From DATFJC01 sp964528795 (lineage in GTDB: Bacteria > Patescibacteriota > Patescibacteriia > UBA2591 > UBA6264): a DNA stretch of 8,135 nt. The stretch is taken from NCBI GenBank assembly GCA_964528795.1, contig CAZGUY010000024.1, positions 1-8,135 of the forward strand, read 5' to 3'. Shown in pieces: positions 1 through 6,810 of the stretch. The stretch's first letter is position 1. Every line of letters begins with the position of its first letter. Under the pieces are notes generated by a model that saw only the letters and a list, made by a program, of their open reading frames with translations, was not told the origin of the DNA and ran no database searches. A program made the translations under genes and the position numbers.

Positions 1-205
1 GAAAGTTTGTCAATTTTGTAAGACTAAAGGAGATTCTGAAAAAATGCTTTACTGTCCTAACTGCGATGTTTATTTTCATAGATATTGTGCTTTGAAAAAA
101 GATCCACCTGGTGAAGCCCATTTTGGATTATTAGCAACAGGTAGTGCTAGGCGGGTTTGTAGACTTTGTGGAACAGTGCTTGGCTTTGATGACTTAATAC
201 CTTAA
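1..205 (+). CDS. C-terminal part of a PHD/RING-like zinc-finger protein (5' end outside window)
   Basis: The frame is open from the left edge and ends at TAA (203-205), giving 67 visible residues. Cysteines and histidine are spaced C3-x2-C6-x11-C18-x2-C21-x4-H26-x2-C29-x23-C53-x2-C56, which is the C4HC3 order of PHD and RING-type treble-clef fingers that bind two zinc ions. The segment around CPNC and FHRYC resembles bacterial RING-like domains, which have CPxC followed by YHRxC. Eight possible ligands in 54 residues make zinc binding likely. The function is unknown: such fingers usually mediate protein contacts and, in some bacterial systems, ubiquitin-like transfer. The rest of the protein, including any membrane segment or partner domain, lies outside the window. 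The gene converges with the S66 peptidase gene and shares the terminator at 211-236. A simple rubredoxin-like or zinc-ribbon fold is the alternative. Confidence 0.8.
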   Translation, partial: KVCQFCKTKGDSEKMLYCPNCDVYFHRYCALKKDPPGEAHFGLLATGSARRVCRLCGTVLGFDDLIP

Positions 206-210
206 AAGTA

Positions 211-236
211 AAAGCCCCTTAAAATTAAGGGGCTTT
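211..236 (+). terminator. Rho-independent terminator, probably bidirectional
   Basis: A perfect 12-bp inverted repeat (AAAGCCCCTTAA at 211-222 and its complement at 225-236) is followed by a T-rich tail from 234. It starts six bases after the stop of the plus-strand zinc-finger gene. On the minus strand the stem is followed by TTTTACTTTT, so it can also end the S66 peptidase transcript arriving from the right. Confidence 0.85.
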
Positions 237-274
237 TTTTATTTTTATTTTTTTGTTTTGCTTTGCTTTTGTTC

Positions 275-1303
275 TTATTTTACTCCAGATTCTTTAATTT
301 CAAAATTATTTTTATCTGAATTAATAACTGCTTTTGCTCCTATTGGGAGAGTTAAAACAGGTGAGGCATGACCAATGTTTGCATTATATAAAACAGGATA
401 ATCTTTGTCTTTTGTATAATAATTAAATATTTGTTTTAATTTTTTAATATCTTCTTTTTTGTATTGATAGGGTCGACCAATAACTAAACCTTTAATTTTT
501 TCAAAAAGATTTAAATTATTTAAATCAGCTAAAAATGAATCTAACTTAGCAATAGGGAATTTTTGACCTGGGCCACCTTCTGGGATATCAATAAAAAAGA
601 TTTTATCTTTAAAATTAGGCCAAAATTTAGTACCGGCTAAGTGGTTGATAGAAGGAATAGTGCCTCCAATTAATTGGCCTTTTGCTTTACCCTTTTTCCA
701 CCATGAATAACCTTTTGATTTATGTAATTTTCTTGATCTTTGTAAGTCCTTTTTCTTAGCCCAATCTAAAAATTCATCAGTCCATTTTTTAGAAGGTGTA
801 ATTTTTCCAATAGGTTCTTTTTTTATTAAGGCTTTTTCAAAATATTTTTTAGTATAATCTAGGATATTAGGATTTTCTCCAAATTCTGATATAAGGCAAG
901 GACCATAAAAGGTTTGAAGGTTAGCTTGAGTTAAAAAAGCAAAATGTAAAACAGTAATGTCAGAATAACCTATAAATGGTTTAGGGTTATTTTTTATAAT
1001 AGAATAATCAATATCTTTTAAAAGTTGATTAGCATGATTACCGCCAATAGTGGTTAAAATAGCATTTATATCTTTATTTTTAAACATTTGATGAATATCA
1101 GATACTCTTTTTTCTCGACTTGCTGATACATAACCGTTTATTTCTTTTGAATGAGGGGAGAATTTAACTTTAAATCCCATTTTTTCAAGACATTTTTTAC
1201 CCTTTTTAGTTCTATGTTTAAAAAGACCTGCTAAACCGCTTGAAGGGGCAACAATTCCTATAGTGTCTCCTTTTTTTAATTTTTTTGGTTTTGTTAAATT
1301 CAT
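275..1303 (-). CDS. Peptidase S66 family, MccF-like (LD-carboxypeptidase relative)
   Basis: This 342-residue protein covers a whole S66 peptidase, matching the usual 300-350 residues. Family members cleave the L-Lys/D-Ala or L-Dap/D-Ala bond of peptidoglycan tetrapeptides (LdcA) or the amide bond of processed microcin C and similar aminoacyl-nucleotides (MccF). Visible landmarks are the N-terminal GDTIGIVAPSSG (residues 12-23), the nucleophile motif GYSDIT with Ser114, a tryptophan-containing loop before KGQLIGGT (about 200-215), the acidic-residue segment FFIDIPEGG (236-244), and GHASP with catalytic His312. The W-loop and the GHASPVLTLPIG end favour the MccF-like branch. The position that is usually the catalytic Glu appears to be Asp239, with Glu242 three residues on. 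There is no signal peptide, so it should act in the cytosol on recycled or imported substrates. It is the last gene of the cluster, 30 bases after the methyltransferase. No clear ribosome binding site precedes the ATG. The exact substrate cannot be read from the sequence. Confidence 0.88.
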   Translation of the reverse strand: MNLTKPKKLKKGDTIGIVAPSSGLAGLFKHRTKKGKKCLEKMGFKVKFSPHSKEINGYVSASREKRVSDIHQMFKNKDINAILTTIGGNHANQLLKDIDYSIIKNNPKPFIGYSDITVLHFAFLTQANLQTFYGPCLISEFGENPNILDYTKKYFEKALIKKEPIGKITPSKKWTDEFLDWAKKKDLQRSRKLHKSKGYSWWKKGKAKGQLIGGTIPSINHLAGTKFWPNFKDKIFFIDIPEGGPGQKFPIAKLDSFLADLNNLNLFEKIKGLVIGRPYQYKKEDIKKLKQIFNYYTKDKDYPVLYNANIGHASPVLTLPIGAKAVINSDKNNFEIKESGVK

Positions 1304-1333
1304 ATAATTTATAATTAATTGTATTTTTTTAAC

Positions 1334-2164
1334 TTATTTTTTAAATACAGATAAAATATTCATACCCCTATTAACAACTGATGGCTTATCATTGTATTTT
1401 ATTTCTATATTAAATACTTGGTTGAAGAATTCTTTGTCATTTTCAAGTTTGGTTGACAAAGGGCCTTTCTTTTTGTTTTGAGAGTCAAAGTCTTCATCAT
1501 TTGGTTGAGCAAAAACAGGTACGCCATAACTTTTAATGTATTCAAGGTTTGCTTTTTGACCATGCTTTTTAAATGATTCTTTAGTAAAGACATTTAATGG
1601 GGGAGTGTTACCGCCCCAATTTACTTTATGGGATTTTTCTAATTTTTTGAGTTCATTTCCATCAGCTAAATAATTATTTATTTTAGAAAATAAAGCATTG
1701 TAATATCCTTGGCCCATAATCATTAAAGTTCCTTGTTTTTTTAAAATACGAGATAATTCTTTAAAAACTTGATCAATATTTTCTACAAAGCTTATTGGAT
1801 TATAAAGGCTTGTAATGTAATCAACTGAATTGTCTTTAATATCTTTAATGTTTTCTAAATTGTTTTGAATAATTTTAACATCATTGATTTTTTCTTTTTC
1901 AAAGTTCTTTTTAGCTTGGTTTAGCATATCTTCTGATAAGTCACATAAGATAAAATTAAAGTCATATTCTTTTTTTAACTTTATAATCCACCTCCCTGTT
2001 CCACCACCAGCGTCTAAAAGAGTTTTAGAGTCATCTTTTTTTAAGTGTTTTTTTAAAATATTTAAGATTATATTGTCTGATAACTTCCAAAAGTATTGAT
2101 TGTCAGCTTTGTCTACATTTTTTGAATACGGTTTAAAAAATTCTTTAAATTCTTTTTTATCCAT
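1334..2164 (-). CDS. Class I SAM-dependent methyltransferase
   Basis: This 276-residue protein has the Rossmann-like methyltransferase fold. Motif I is LLDAGGGTGRW (49-59), which holds S-adenosylmethionine. Asp75 in FILCDLSEDML sits at the end of strand 2, where it binds the ribose hydroxyls. VDYITSLYNP (114-123) is the strand-4 motif, and LSRILKKQGTLMIM (137-150) matches the helix and strand after it. The core resembles the UbiE/Methyltransf_11 group, which acts mostly on small molecules. The C-terminal 120 residues, which would set substrate choice, match nothing I recognise. The protein is soluble, with no signal peptide or membrane segment. It lies 85 bases after the synthetase-like gene and 30 bases before the S66 peptidase gene on the same strand, so co-transcription is likely. 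No good Shine-Dalgarno site is visible. The substrate is unknown. Confidence 0.88.
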   Translation of the reverse strand: MDKKEFKEFFKPYSKNVDKADNQYFWKLSDNIILNILKKHLKKDDSKTLLDAGGGTGRWIIKLKKEYDFNFILCDLSEDMLNQAKKNFEKEKINDVKIIQNNLENIKDIKDNSVDYITSLYNPISFVENIDQVFKELSRILKKQGTLMIMGQGYYNALFSKINNYLADGNELKKLEKSHKVNWGGNTPPLNVFTKESFKKHGQKANLEYIKSYGVPVFAQPNDEDFDSQNKKKGPLSTKLENDKEFFNQVFNIEIKYNDKPSVVNRGMNILSVFKK

Positions 2165-2249
2165 ATTGATTTTAATTAAATTTATTATTGATTTGGATTG
2201 GTTTTGCTTTTAGTTTAACTTTTGTTCTGGGGTAGAACTAATTTTTGGT

Positions 2250-3395
2250 TTAAGGGTGAGGTAAAAATTCGCCTCTTGGAATATGAGTACCATCCCAGAT
2301 ATAAGGTAGTTTTAAAAGCCATTGAACATATCTTTCCCAACCAACACCAAAACCACAACTTTGTTTATAATTTTCTTGGTCTCTCATTTGTAAATAAGCT
2401 TTGTAATCTTTTTTAGGCAAATTGAATATTTCTGCTTTTTTCTCTAAAATTTTAGGATCTTTTATTCTTTGACCGCTTCCAACTGTTTCTCTATACCCAT
2501 AAAGGATAAAGTCAGCATTTTTAGCATGATTAGAATCAAATTTATCATGATAAAAAGCAATTTGTTTTAAAGGAAAGTTTTCTACTAAAACGTGTTTTTT
2601 AAGTATTTCAGTTAGTTTAATTTCTTCCCAAGCCCCAAAGTTTTTTAAGGATTTTTCTTTATATTTTTTATTTTTAGTTTCCTTATACAAAAGATCCATA
2701 GCATCATTAAAGCTAATCCTTTTAATGTTTTTTTCTGAAAAAGCTTGTTTTAGATTTTTAATCTCATCTAAGCTTAAAAAGTGTTTTAAATCTTTTTTAT
2801 TTTTATCAACCAGTTTTTTAGTAATAAAGTCTAAAAGGTTTATAAAAACTTTTAAATTCTTTTCATATGAGACATTACCTTCAAATTCTATGTGATGAAA
2901 TTCAGATAAATGACTAAAATCAGCTTTTTCTTTTCTAAATGAGTTATAAATAGAAAAAACTTTATTTACATTTTCTAATAAAAGGCGTAATTCAAGATAA
3001 AATTGAGAACTTTCTGATAAAAAGGCTTGTCTTTTGCTTTTAAACCAATCAACTTTAATAGGAGGGGAGTCAACTGTATAATCAAGAGTTTCTCCAGCAT
3101 ATACTTCTCCAGGTGATGAAATCATCATAGTTGTAATGGGGAGATTAACCCATTCTGCTTTCATGTTTCTGAAAAAATCTACTGTAGCATTAAAGATTGT
3201 ATTATCAATTTTATGTAAATGATAAAAAGCTTTGTCATTAAAAAGCTTTTCTATTCTTTTGTTTTGAATTTCTTTAGTGTATTTTTCTTTATCAATCTCT
3301 TTAATAGGGTCTGTTTGTTGATTGCCTTGATAAGTAATATAATTTTTTTTGTCTTTTGTGATTGCTTTAAAGGGCTTGTTTAAGGATTGATTCAT
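2250..3395 (-). CDS. Asp/Asn-tRNA synthetase-like class II catalytic core without OB fold
   Basis: This 381-residue protein carries the class II D/N synthetase core. A degenerate motif 1 lies around residues 74-95, with Pro86 as its likely invariant proline. LSESSQFYLEL (126-136) corresponds to the amino-acid site loop. Motif 2 is FRKEKADFSHLSEFHHIE (153-170), with Arg154. AFYHDKF (280-286) and ETVGSGQR (303-310) match the AsnRS segments FYM and GE-x-GGSQRE. Motif 3 is GFGVGWERY (348-356), with Arg355. The ATP-binding arginines survive, so adenylation chemistry is plausible. The usual N-terminal OB-fold anticodon domain is missing: only about 60 unrelated residues precede the core, and an in-frame TAA lies just upstream of the ATG, so a longer start is excluded. 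OB-less relatives are known that make asparagine from aspartate (archaeal AS-AR) instead of charging tRNA. That role is possible here, as is amino-acid activation for a peptide or small molecule. It is the first gene of the cluster with the methyltransferase and S66 peptidase. Confidence 0.78.
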   Translation of the reverse strand: MNQSLNKPFKAITKDKKNYITYQGNQQTDPIKEIDKEKYTKEIQNKRIEKLFNDKAFYHLHKIDNTIFNATVDFFRNMKAEWVNLPITTMMISSPGEVYAGETLDYTVDSPPIKVDWFKSKRQAFLSESSQFYLELRLLLENVNKVFSIYNSFRKEKADFSHLSEFHHIEFEGNVSYEKNLKVFINLLDFITKKLVDKNKKDLKHFLSLDEIKNLKQAFSEKNIKRISFNDAMDLLYKETKNKKYKEKSLKNFGAWEEIKLTEILKKHVLVENFPLKQIAFYHDKFDSNHAKNADFILYGYRETVGSGQRIKDPKILEKKAEIFNLPKKDYKAYLQMRDQENYKQSCGFGVGWERYVQWLLKLPYIWDGTHIPRGEFLPHP

Positions 3396-3433
3396 AAGTT
3401 TGTTTTTAAATATTTTTTAATTACTTATATAAA

Positions 3434-3462
3434 ATTATACCACCCCTGAGAGTTTTTGTAAA
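3434..3462 (-). promoter_or_regulatory. Promoter of the synthetase-like operon, embedded in an inverted repeat
   Basis: On the minus strand TTTACA (3462-3457) and TATAAT (3439-3434) are 17 bases apart: five of six and six of six matches to the housekeeping consensus at ideal spacing. Transcription would begin near 3427, about 30 bases before the ATG at 3395. The -35 box sits in the loop, and the spacer and first bases of the -10 box lie in one arm of the inverted repeat at 3437-3474. Confidence 0.65.
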
Positions 3463-3474
3463 AAGGGGTGGTAT
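3437..3474 (-). terminator. 11-bp inverted repeat: terminator of the HisRS-like gene and possible operator
   Basis: ATACCACCCCT (3437-3447) and its exact complement (3464-3474) flank a 16-base loop, beginning 18 bases after the stop of the HisRS-like gene. On the minus strand the stem is followed by AATTTTAT, a weak tail. On the plus strand it is followed by TTTTTT, a better tail, although no plus-strand gene lies upstream. Because it overlaps the next promoter it could also be a repressor site. Confidence 0.6.
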
Positions 3475-3491
3475 TTTTTAAAAATCATCAA

Positions 3492-4622
3492 TTATTTTTG
3501 AAAAAGAGAACAAAATAGTTCAGAACCCATGCCACTGCTTAAGAATCTTTCTTTAGCAGAAGCAACAAGTTGTTGAGTCCAATCTGCCATACCGCCATCA
3601 ACTAAAGGAATTCTATGCTTGTCCTTGTTTTGAGCTGTGATTTTAAAACAAAGATCTGTGTAATAACCCAAGCCTGCTATTCTAGTTAAGTCAAAAAAGA
3701 AATTAACTTTTGGAAAAAGCTGTTTTAAAGGCTCAACTACTCTTTTTTCCATAACTTCAAGGCTTTTAACTTGGTGAAATCTTGGAGCTTTTAATTCCTT
3801 TGTTAGATCTTTAGGATCGGTAATGTGTTGTTCTTTGGGAGGGAATTTTGGATTTTCAATTAAGTCATAAATTGAAAAGTCCTTATCTTGGGTGTGCTTT
3901 ATAATCTCATTTCTGTCTAAATTGTGGTGTTTAATCAAGCTTTCTGTAATTTGAAGATTAGAAATAGCTACATTAATAAAGTTAGCTTTGTAGTCTAAAT
4001 TTTCTAATCTTTGCATAAGGTTAAGATAAAAAGCAATATGCTTTTTAATGTACTTTACCTTAAAGTCTCTATTACCAGTATCTTTGCCAGCTGAAGCAAG
4101 GGCAAAAGCTCGAAAATGAGGCAGGAAGTCAGCATTGTCAAAAATTTGGGTTCTAACTGTTCTATGGCTAGTACAAAAGTTTGACTCTTTGATACTTTTA
4201 GGATCTTTTTCAAGAAGTTCTTCTCTTTCTTTAGCACATAAAAGAGCTAAAAAAGTAGTCGGGTCAGCTACCACTTCTAAGTTTCTGATTGTAGTCATAA
4301 CAGTTTTTTGATCAATGTTGGCTAGGGTATTGTTAATACCTAAGGGTGCAGTAGGGGGGAGTTCAACTGTTTTGAATTCTTCTGGTATGAATTCATAAGC
4401 CTTTTTATCAAATTCAATCATTTTTTCTGGAGGAACAGGGGAAGGTTTTACAAACTTGTTGTTAGCTTGCCTTTTAATCGAGGCTGGTTTCATGTTTTTT
4501 ACTTTTTTGTCATAAACATACAGTAAAAGAGATTGTAGCTCAGTTGGCCGGAGATCAGATAGGTCTTTGATAATTCCTTTTTCTAAGTGCTTTTCTATTC
4601 TTTTGATGATTTGAGAATTCAT
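3492..4622 (-). CDS. HisRS/HisZ-like class II synthetase-fold protein of unknown role
   Basis: The start chosen is the ATG at 4622 (376 residues), because AAAGGAGG ends five bases before it. An ATG nine codons upstream at 4649 lacks such a site and would begin close to the predicted transcript start. The C-terminal part carries FDLTRIAGLGYYTDLCF (310-326), which aligns with the HisRS signature RGLDYYTG-x-VFE, followed by VDGGMADW (341-348) in place of the GGRYD segment. The essential Arg of RGLDYY is Ala316 here, the Asp is Gly319 and the Gly is Asp323, so normal histidyl-adenylate formation is doubtful. A middle part with ADPTTFLALLCAKER (119-133), TSHRTVRTQ (151-159) and PHFRAFALASAG (168-179) looks like the region between motifs 1 and 2. 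There is no HisRS anticodon domain after the core. HisZ, the regulatory partner of short HisG, has similar decay, but no hisG is in view. Function is unknown; the class II fold assignment rests mainly on the C-terminal signature. Confidence 0.6.
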   Translation of the reverse strand: MNSQIIKRIEKHLEKGIIKDLSDLRPTELQSLLLYVYDKKVKNMKPASIKRQANNKFVKPSPVPPEKMIEFDKKAYEFIPEEFKTVELPPTAPLGINNTLANIDQKTVMTTIRNLEVVADPTTFLALLCAKEREELLEKDPKSIKESNFCTSHRTVRTQIFDNADFLPHFRAFALASAGKDTGNRDFKVKYIKKHIAFYLNLMQRLENLDYKANFINVAISNLQITESLIKHHNLDRNEIIKHTQDKDFSIYDLIENPKFPPKEQHITDPKDLTKELKAPRFHQVKSLEVMEKRVVEPLKQLFPKVNFFFDLTRIAGLGYYTDLCFKITAQNKDKHRIPLVDGGMADWTQQLVASAKERFLSSGMGSELFCSLFQK

Positions 4623-4627
4623 TTTTG

Positions 4628-4635
4628 CCTCCTTT
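4628..4635 (-). promoter_or_regulatory. Strong Shine-Dalgarno site fixing the start of the HisRS-like gene
   Basis: AAAGGAGG on the minus strand is five bases upstream of the ATG at 4622. It is one of only two full SD sites in the window; the other precedes the small gene starting at 7512 with the same spacing. Confidence 0.85.
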
Positions 4636-4664
4636 GTTTTAATGAACAATTATATTTATTTTTA

Positions 4665-4693
4665 AATGTATCAAAAAATAATGTTTTTGTCAA
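4665..4693 (-). promoter_or_regulatory. Promoter of the HisRS-like gene
   Basis: On the minus strand a perfect TTGACA (4693-4688) is followed after 17 bases by TACATT (4670-4665), which matches four of six -10 positions. Transcription would start near 4658, giving a leader of about 36 bases that contains the SD site. Confidence 0.65.
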
Positions 4694-4809
4694 TCCTATT
4701 TGTTATTTTTGTATCTTAATTAAGGTTAAAATTTGGTTTTAAAAAATAAAAAATTAAATATTTTTATATTTAATTTATAATAAATATTTAAATTGTTTTA
4801 TTTAAAAGA
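4694..4809. other. Very AT-rich spacer
   Basis: Between the ElyC-like stop and the promoter of the HisRS-like gene the sequence is almost only A and T, with overlapping TTTAAAT and AAATATTT words. I see no canonical terminator with a GC stem and no coding sequence. It probably serves as a spacer, perhaps with weak AT hairpins ending the upstream transcript. Confidence 0.5.
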
Positions 4810-5514
4810 TTAAAATTTGAATATTTTATAATACATAAGACCAAAGTATTCATGAAAAGCAATATCTGTTTTTTCTAAGTTATTAGCTTTTGGAAAAAAG
4901 TCCATTAAATCATAATCTCTTTCAATCTTAAAGTCAGCTGGAGCAGGAATAGGGGTTGATTTAAATTGTTCAAATAAGTAAATTGATCTTGGCATATGAT
5001 AACTTGAAGTGACTAAGAAAAACTTTTTATCCTCAACCATAGAGGAGGCAATCTTTGCACTTTCATAAGTATTTCTTGATTTAGCTTCTATTAAAATATT
5101 TTCTGATTTCATACCTCTTTCAATTAAGTAGTTTTTGACTTTTTGAGCTGCTTTAATTTCAGGGTGAAAAGGGCGAGAACCTGAAATAATGACTTTTAAG
5201 GGTTTATCAATTTGCTCATTTAGTCTTAAAACTTCACTAGAGCGAATTTGAGAGCCTTCTTTACCTCCTAAAAGTAAAACTACGGTTTGAGTATTTTTAA
5301 AGTTCTCAGCTTGAATTTGAGAATATTTGTTTTCTAATGGGCTTATAATCTGATCTGCTATTGGAGTAGATGAAAATCCAAGGTAAATAATAAAGGATAA
5401 TATTAAAAAGAACTTACCAATATTTTTTTTACGAAAAAGTATGCCTAGTAAAAATACTAAGCCAATAAATACGCTAGGGTAGGTAATTTGTTGTAGGAGC
5501 TTGAGCAAAAACAT
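4810..5514 (-). CDS. ElyC/SanA/YdcF-family (DUF218) envelope protein
   Basis: This 234-residue protein has two N-terminal hydrophobic segments (about 13-27 and 33-48) separated by a short basic turn (RKKNIGK), then a DUF218 domain. Family motifs are LLGGKEG (81-87) with Arg91, SGSR (111-114), Glu143 with SRNTYESA (146-153), VTSSYHMPRS (168-177), PAPADF (190-195) and a final HEYFG (221-225). The order matches E. coli ElyC, which has two membrane helices and an extracytoplasmic domain and is needed for peptidoglycan and lipid-carrier balance. The enzymatic reaction of the family is not settled. The ATG has no clear ribosome binding site. The gene lies between the Wzz-like gene and the HisRS-like gene on the same strand, and a hairpin upstream separates it from the Wzz-like transcript. 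A role in envelope polymer synthesis fits the Wzz-like neighbour, but that link is an inference. Confidence 0.85.
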   Translation of the reverse strand: MFLLKLLQQITYPSVFIGLVFLLGILFRKKNIGKFFLILSFIIYLGFSSTPIADQIISPLENKYSQIQAENFKNTQTVVLLLGGKEGSQIRSSEVLRLNEQIDKPLKVIISGSRPFHPEIKAAQKVKNYLIERGMKSENILIEAKSRNTYESAKIASSMVEDKKFFLVTSSYHMPRSIYLFEQFKSTPIPAPADFKIERDYDLMDFFPKANNLEKTDIAFHEYFGLMYYKIFKF

Positions 5515-5610
5515 GGATATTGTTTTGTATATACTTAAAACTTATTTTTTGATTTATTTATTATATTTTTATAATAACAAAGTATTTATTTTTTTAACAG
5601 GGATAGTAGA

Positions 5611-5638
5611 AACCCCAGGAGTTTATATTCCTGGGGTT
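5611..5638 (-). terminator. Hairpin after the Wzz-like gene, probable terminator
   Basis: AACCCCAGGA (5611-5620) and its exact complement (5629-5638) form a 10-bp GC-rich stem with an 8-base loop, 25 bases after the Wzz-like stop. The minus-strand tail (TTTCTACTATCC) is only weakly T-rich, so termination may be incomplete and allow read-through to the ElyC-like gene. Confidence 0.65.
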
Positions 5639-5663
5639 ATGTATGATCTATTGTATTTTTATT

Positions 5664-6749
5664 TTATTCTTCTATAATTTCTTGATCAATTTCTTTATTA
5701 ATTTCTTCTCTATCTTCTTCATCTGAAAAATATTCAGCTCCAAAAGCATAAAGTATTCCAATAAATCCACCAAGGACTGCTGCTATTAAAACATTTAACT
5801 TTCTTTTGGGAGCAATTCTTGTTTCAGGAGGAGAAGCAACAATTTCAACTTTGGTTGGAGTAGTTTTATATTTTCTTTCAAATTCTTTTTGTTGAATTTT
5901 TTCTTCATAATGAGCCATTTCTCCTTTTAAGCTTGATTCTTTTTCTTTTATTTTTTGATCAATTTCAACTATATCTTGTTTTAAATCACTTATTTTTTGT
6001 TGTTTGTCTTTAATTCTTTGTTTATTTTTATCTACAAGATCAATATAACTTTCTACCATTCTACCTTGTCCTTCTGAAGTTATATTGGATCTTACATTTA
6101 TTTCTCTTTCATAATTTAAAACATCTTGTTCTAAGCTGTCTATTTCATCATTTAATTGGCTTATATCTCGACTGACTTTTATTTTCTTTTCTTTTAAGGT
6201 TTTAATATCTTGTTTTATGTCAGTTTCAACTTTGTCTTTTTCTTGTTTTATAGAATTGAGTTCTGATTCAAAGGTTTCTTTAGCAGGAGCAAATTTTCCA
6301 TCATGGTAGGATAATAAAAGGTTAGAAACTTTATCAACTACAAGAGCAGCCTTTTTTGGGGTATTGGCTTTGCCTGATATTTCAATAAGTTGAGATTTTG
6401 TTTCACCGTTTTCTACTTGCTTAACATTAAATCTTGATTTTATAGCATTAGTACTTGTAGTATCTGTTAAATCAAGAGGATCTTTTAATTTGGTTCTTAG
6501 CTTGTCTAAAGTAGTATCTTTTTCTAAAACAGATTTAATTTCACTAACACTTTGAATTGCTTTACCTTTAATTTTACCTACTTCAATAATCCCAGTTGCT
6601 TGATAAGTAGGGGGAGTTAAAAGACTTATAATAGCTGATAAAACTACTGCTATTAAAAAGATTGTTATAATTGACCATTTTCTATTCCACAAAACTTTAA
6701 TATATTCTCTAAGATCAATTTCTTCATATTGTGGTTCTTGGTTTTCCAT
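5664..6749 (-). CDS. Wzz-like polysaccharide chain-length determinant (polysaccharide co-polymerase)
   Basis: This 361-residue protein has the Wzz layout: a short cytosolic start with DLREYIKVLWNRKW (12-25), a first membrane helix (about 26-44), a TPPTYQATGIIEVG segment (45-58) typical of the family, an extracytoplasmic domain, a long charged coiled coil (about 160-292), then the PP-ETRIAP-KRK segment (307-317) and a second membrane helix (about 318-336). Such proteins set the length of O-antigen, capsule or exopolysaccharide chains by working with the Wzy polymerase. No tyrosine-kinase domain follows, so if there is a partner kinase it is encoded elsewhere. The C-terminal tail (338-361) is strongly acidic, which is unusual. 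The gene is transcribed alone from a promoter with consensus hexamers. No glycosyltransferase or flippase gene lies in the window, so the polymer is unknown. Confidence 0.85.
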   Translation of the reverse strand: MENQEPQYEEIDLREYIKVLWNRKWSIITIFLIAVVLSAIISLLTPPTYQATGIIEVGKIKGKAIQSVSEIKSVLEKDTTLDKLRTKLKDPLDLTDTTSTNAIKSRFNVKQVENGETKSQLIEISGKANTPKKAALVVDKVSNLLLSYHDGKFAPAKETFESELNSIKQEKDKVETDIKQDIKTLKEKKIKVSRDISQLNDEIDSLEQDVLNYEREINVRSNITSEGQGRMVESYIDLVDKNKQRIKDKQQKISDLKQDIVEIDQKIKEKESSLKGEMAHYEEKIQQKEFERKYKTTPTKVEIVASPPETRIAPKRKLNVLIAAVLGGFIGILYAFGAEYFSDEEDREEINKEIDQEIIEE

Positions 6750-6782
6750 AAAATAAAAATTAATGTTTGTTATTTTGCTTTT

Positions 6783-6810
6783 ATTATATGATTTTTTAGG
6801 TTTTTGTCAA
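6783..6810 (-). promoter_or_regulatory. Consensus-hexamer promoter of the Wzz-like gene
   Basis: On the minus strand TTGACA (6810-6805) and TATAAT (6788-6783) are both perfect, separated by 16 bases. Transcription should start near 6776, about 27 bases before the ATG. The leader has no obvious SD site. Confidence 0.8.

Noticed and set aside
2224..2238. Terminator between the synthetase-like gene and the methyltransferase gene
   Set aside because: GTTCT/AGAAC is only a 5-bp stem and is not followed by a T-run on the minus strand.
1884..2416. Plus-strand open frames of 71 and 64 residues
   Set aside because: They are antisense to the methyltransferase and synthetase-like genes and have low-complexity composition.
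4536..4547. TAGCTCAGTTGG, identical to a tRNA D-arm
   Set aside because: No acceptor pairing, anticodon arm or T-arm follows, and the stretch lies inside the HisRS-like gene on the other strand.
4623..4649. Upstream ATG of the HisRS-like gene at 4649
   Set aside because: It has no ribosome binding site, whereas the ATG at 4622 has AAAGGAGG five bases before it.
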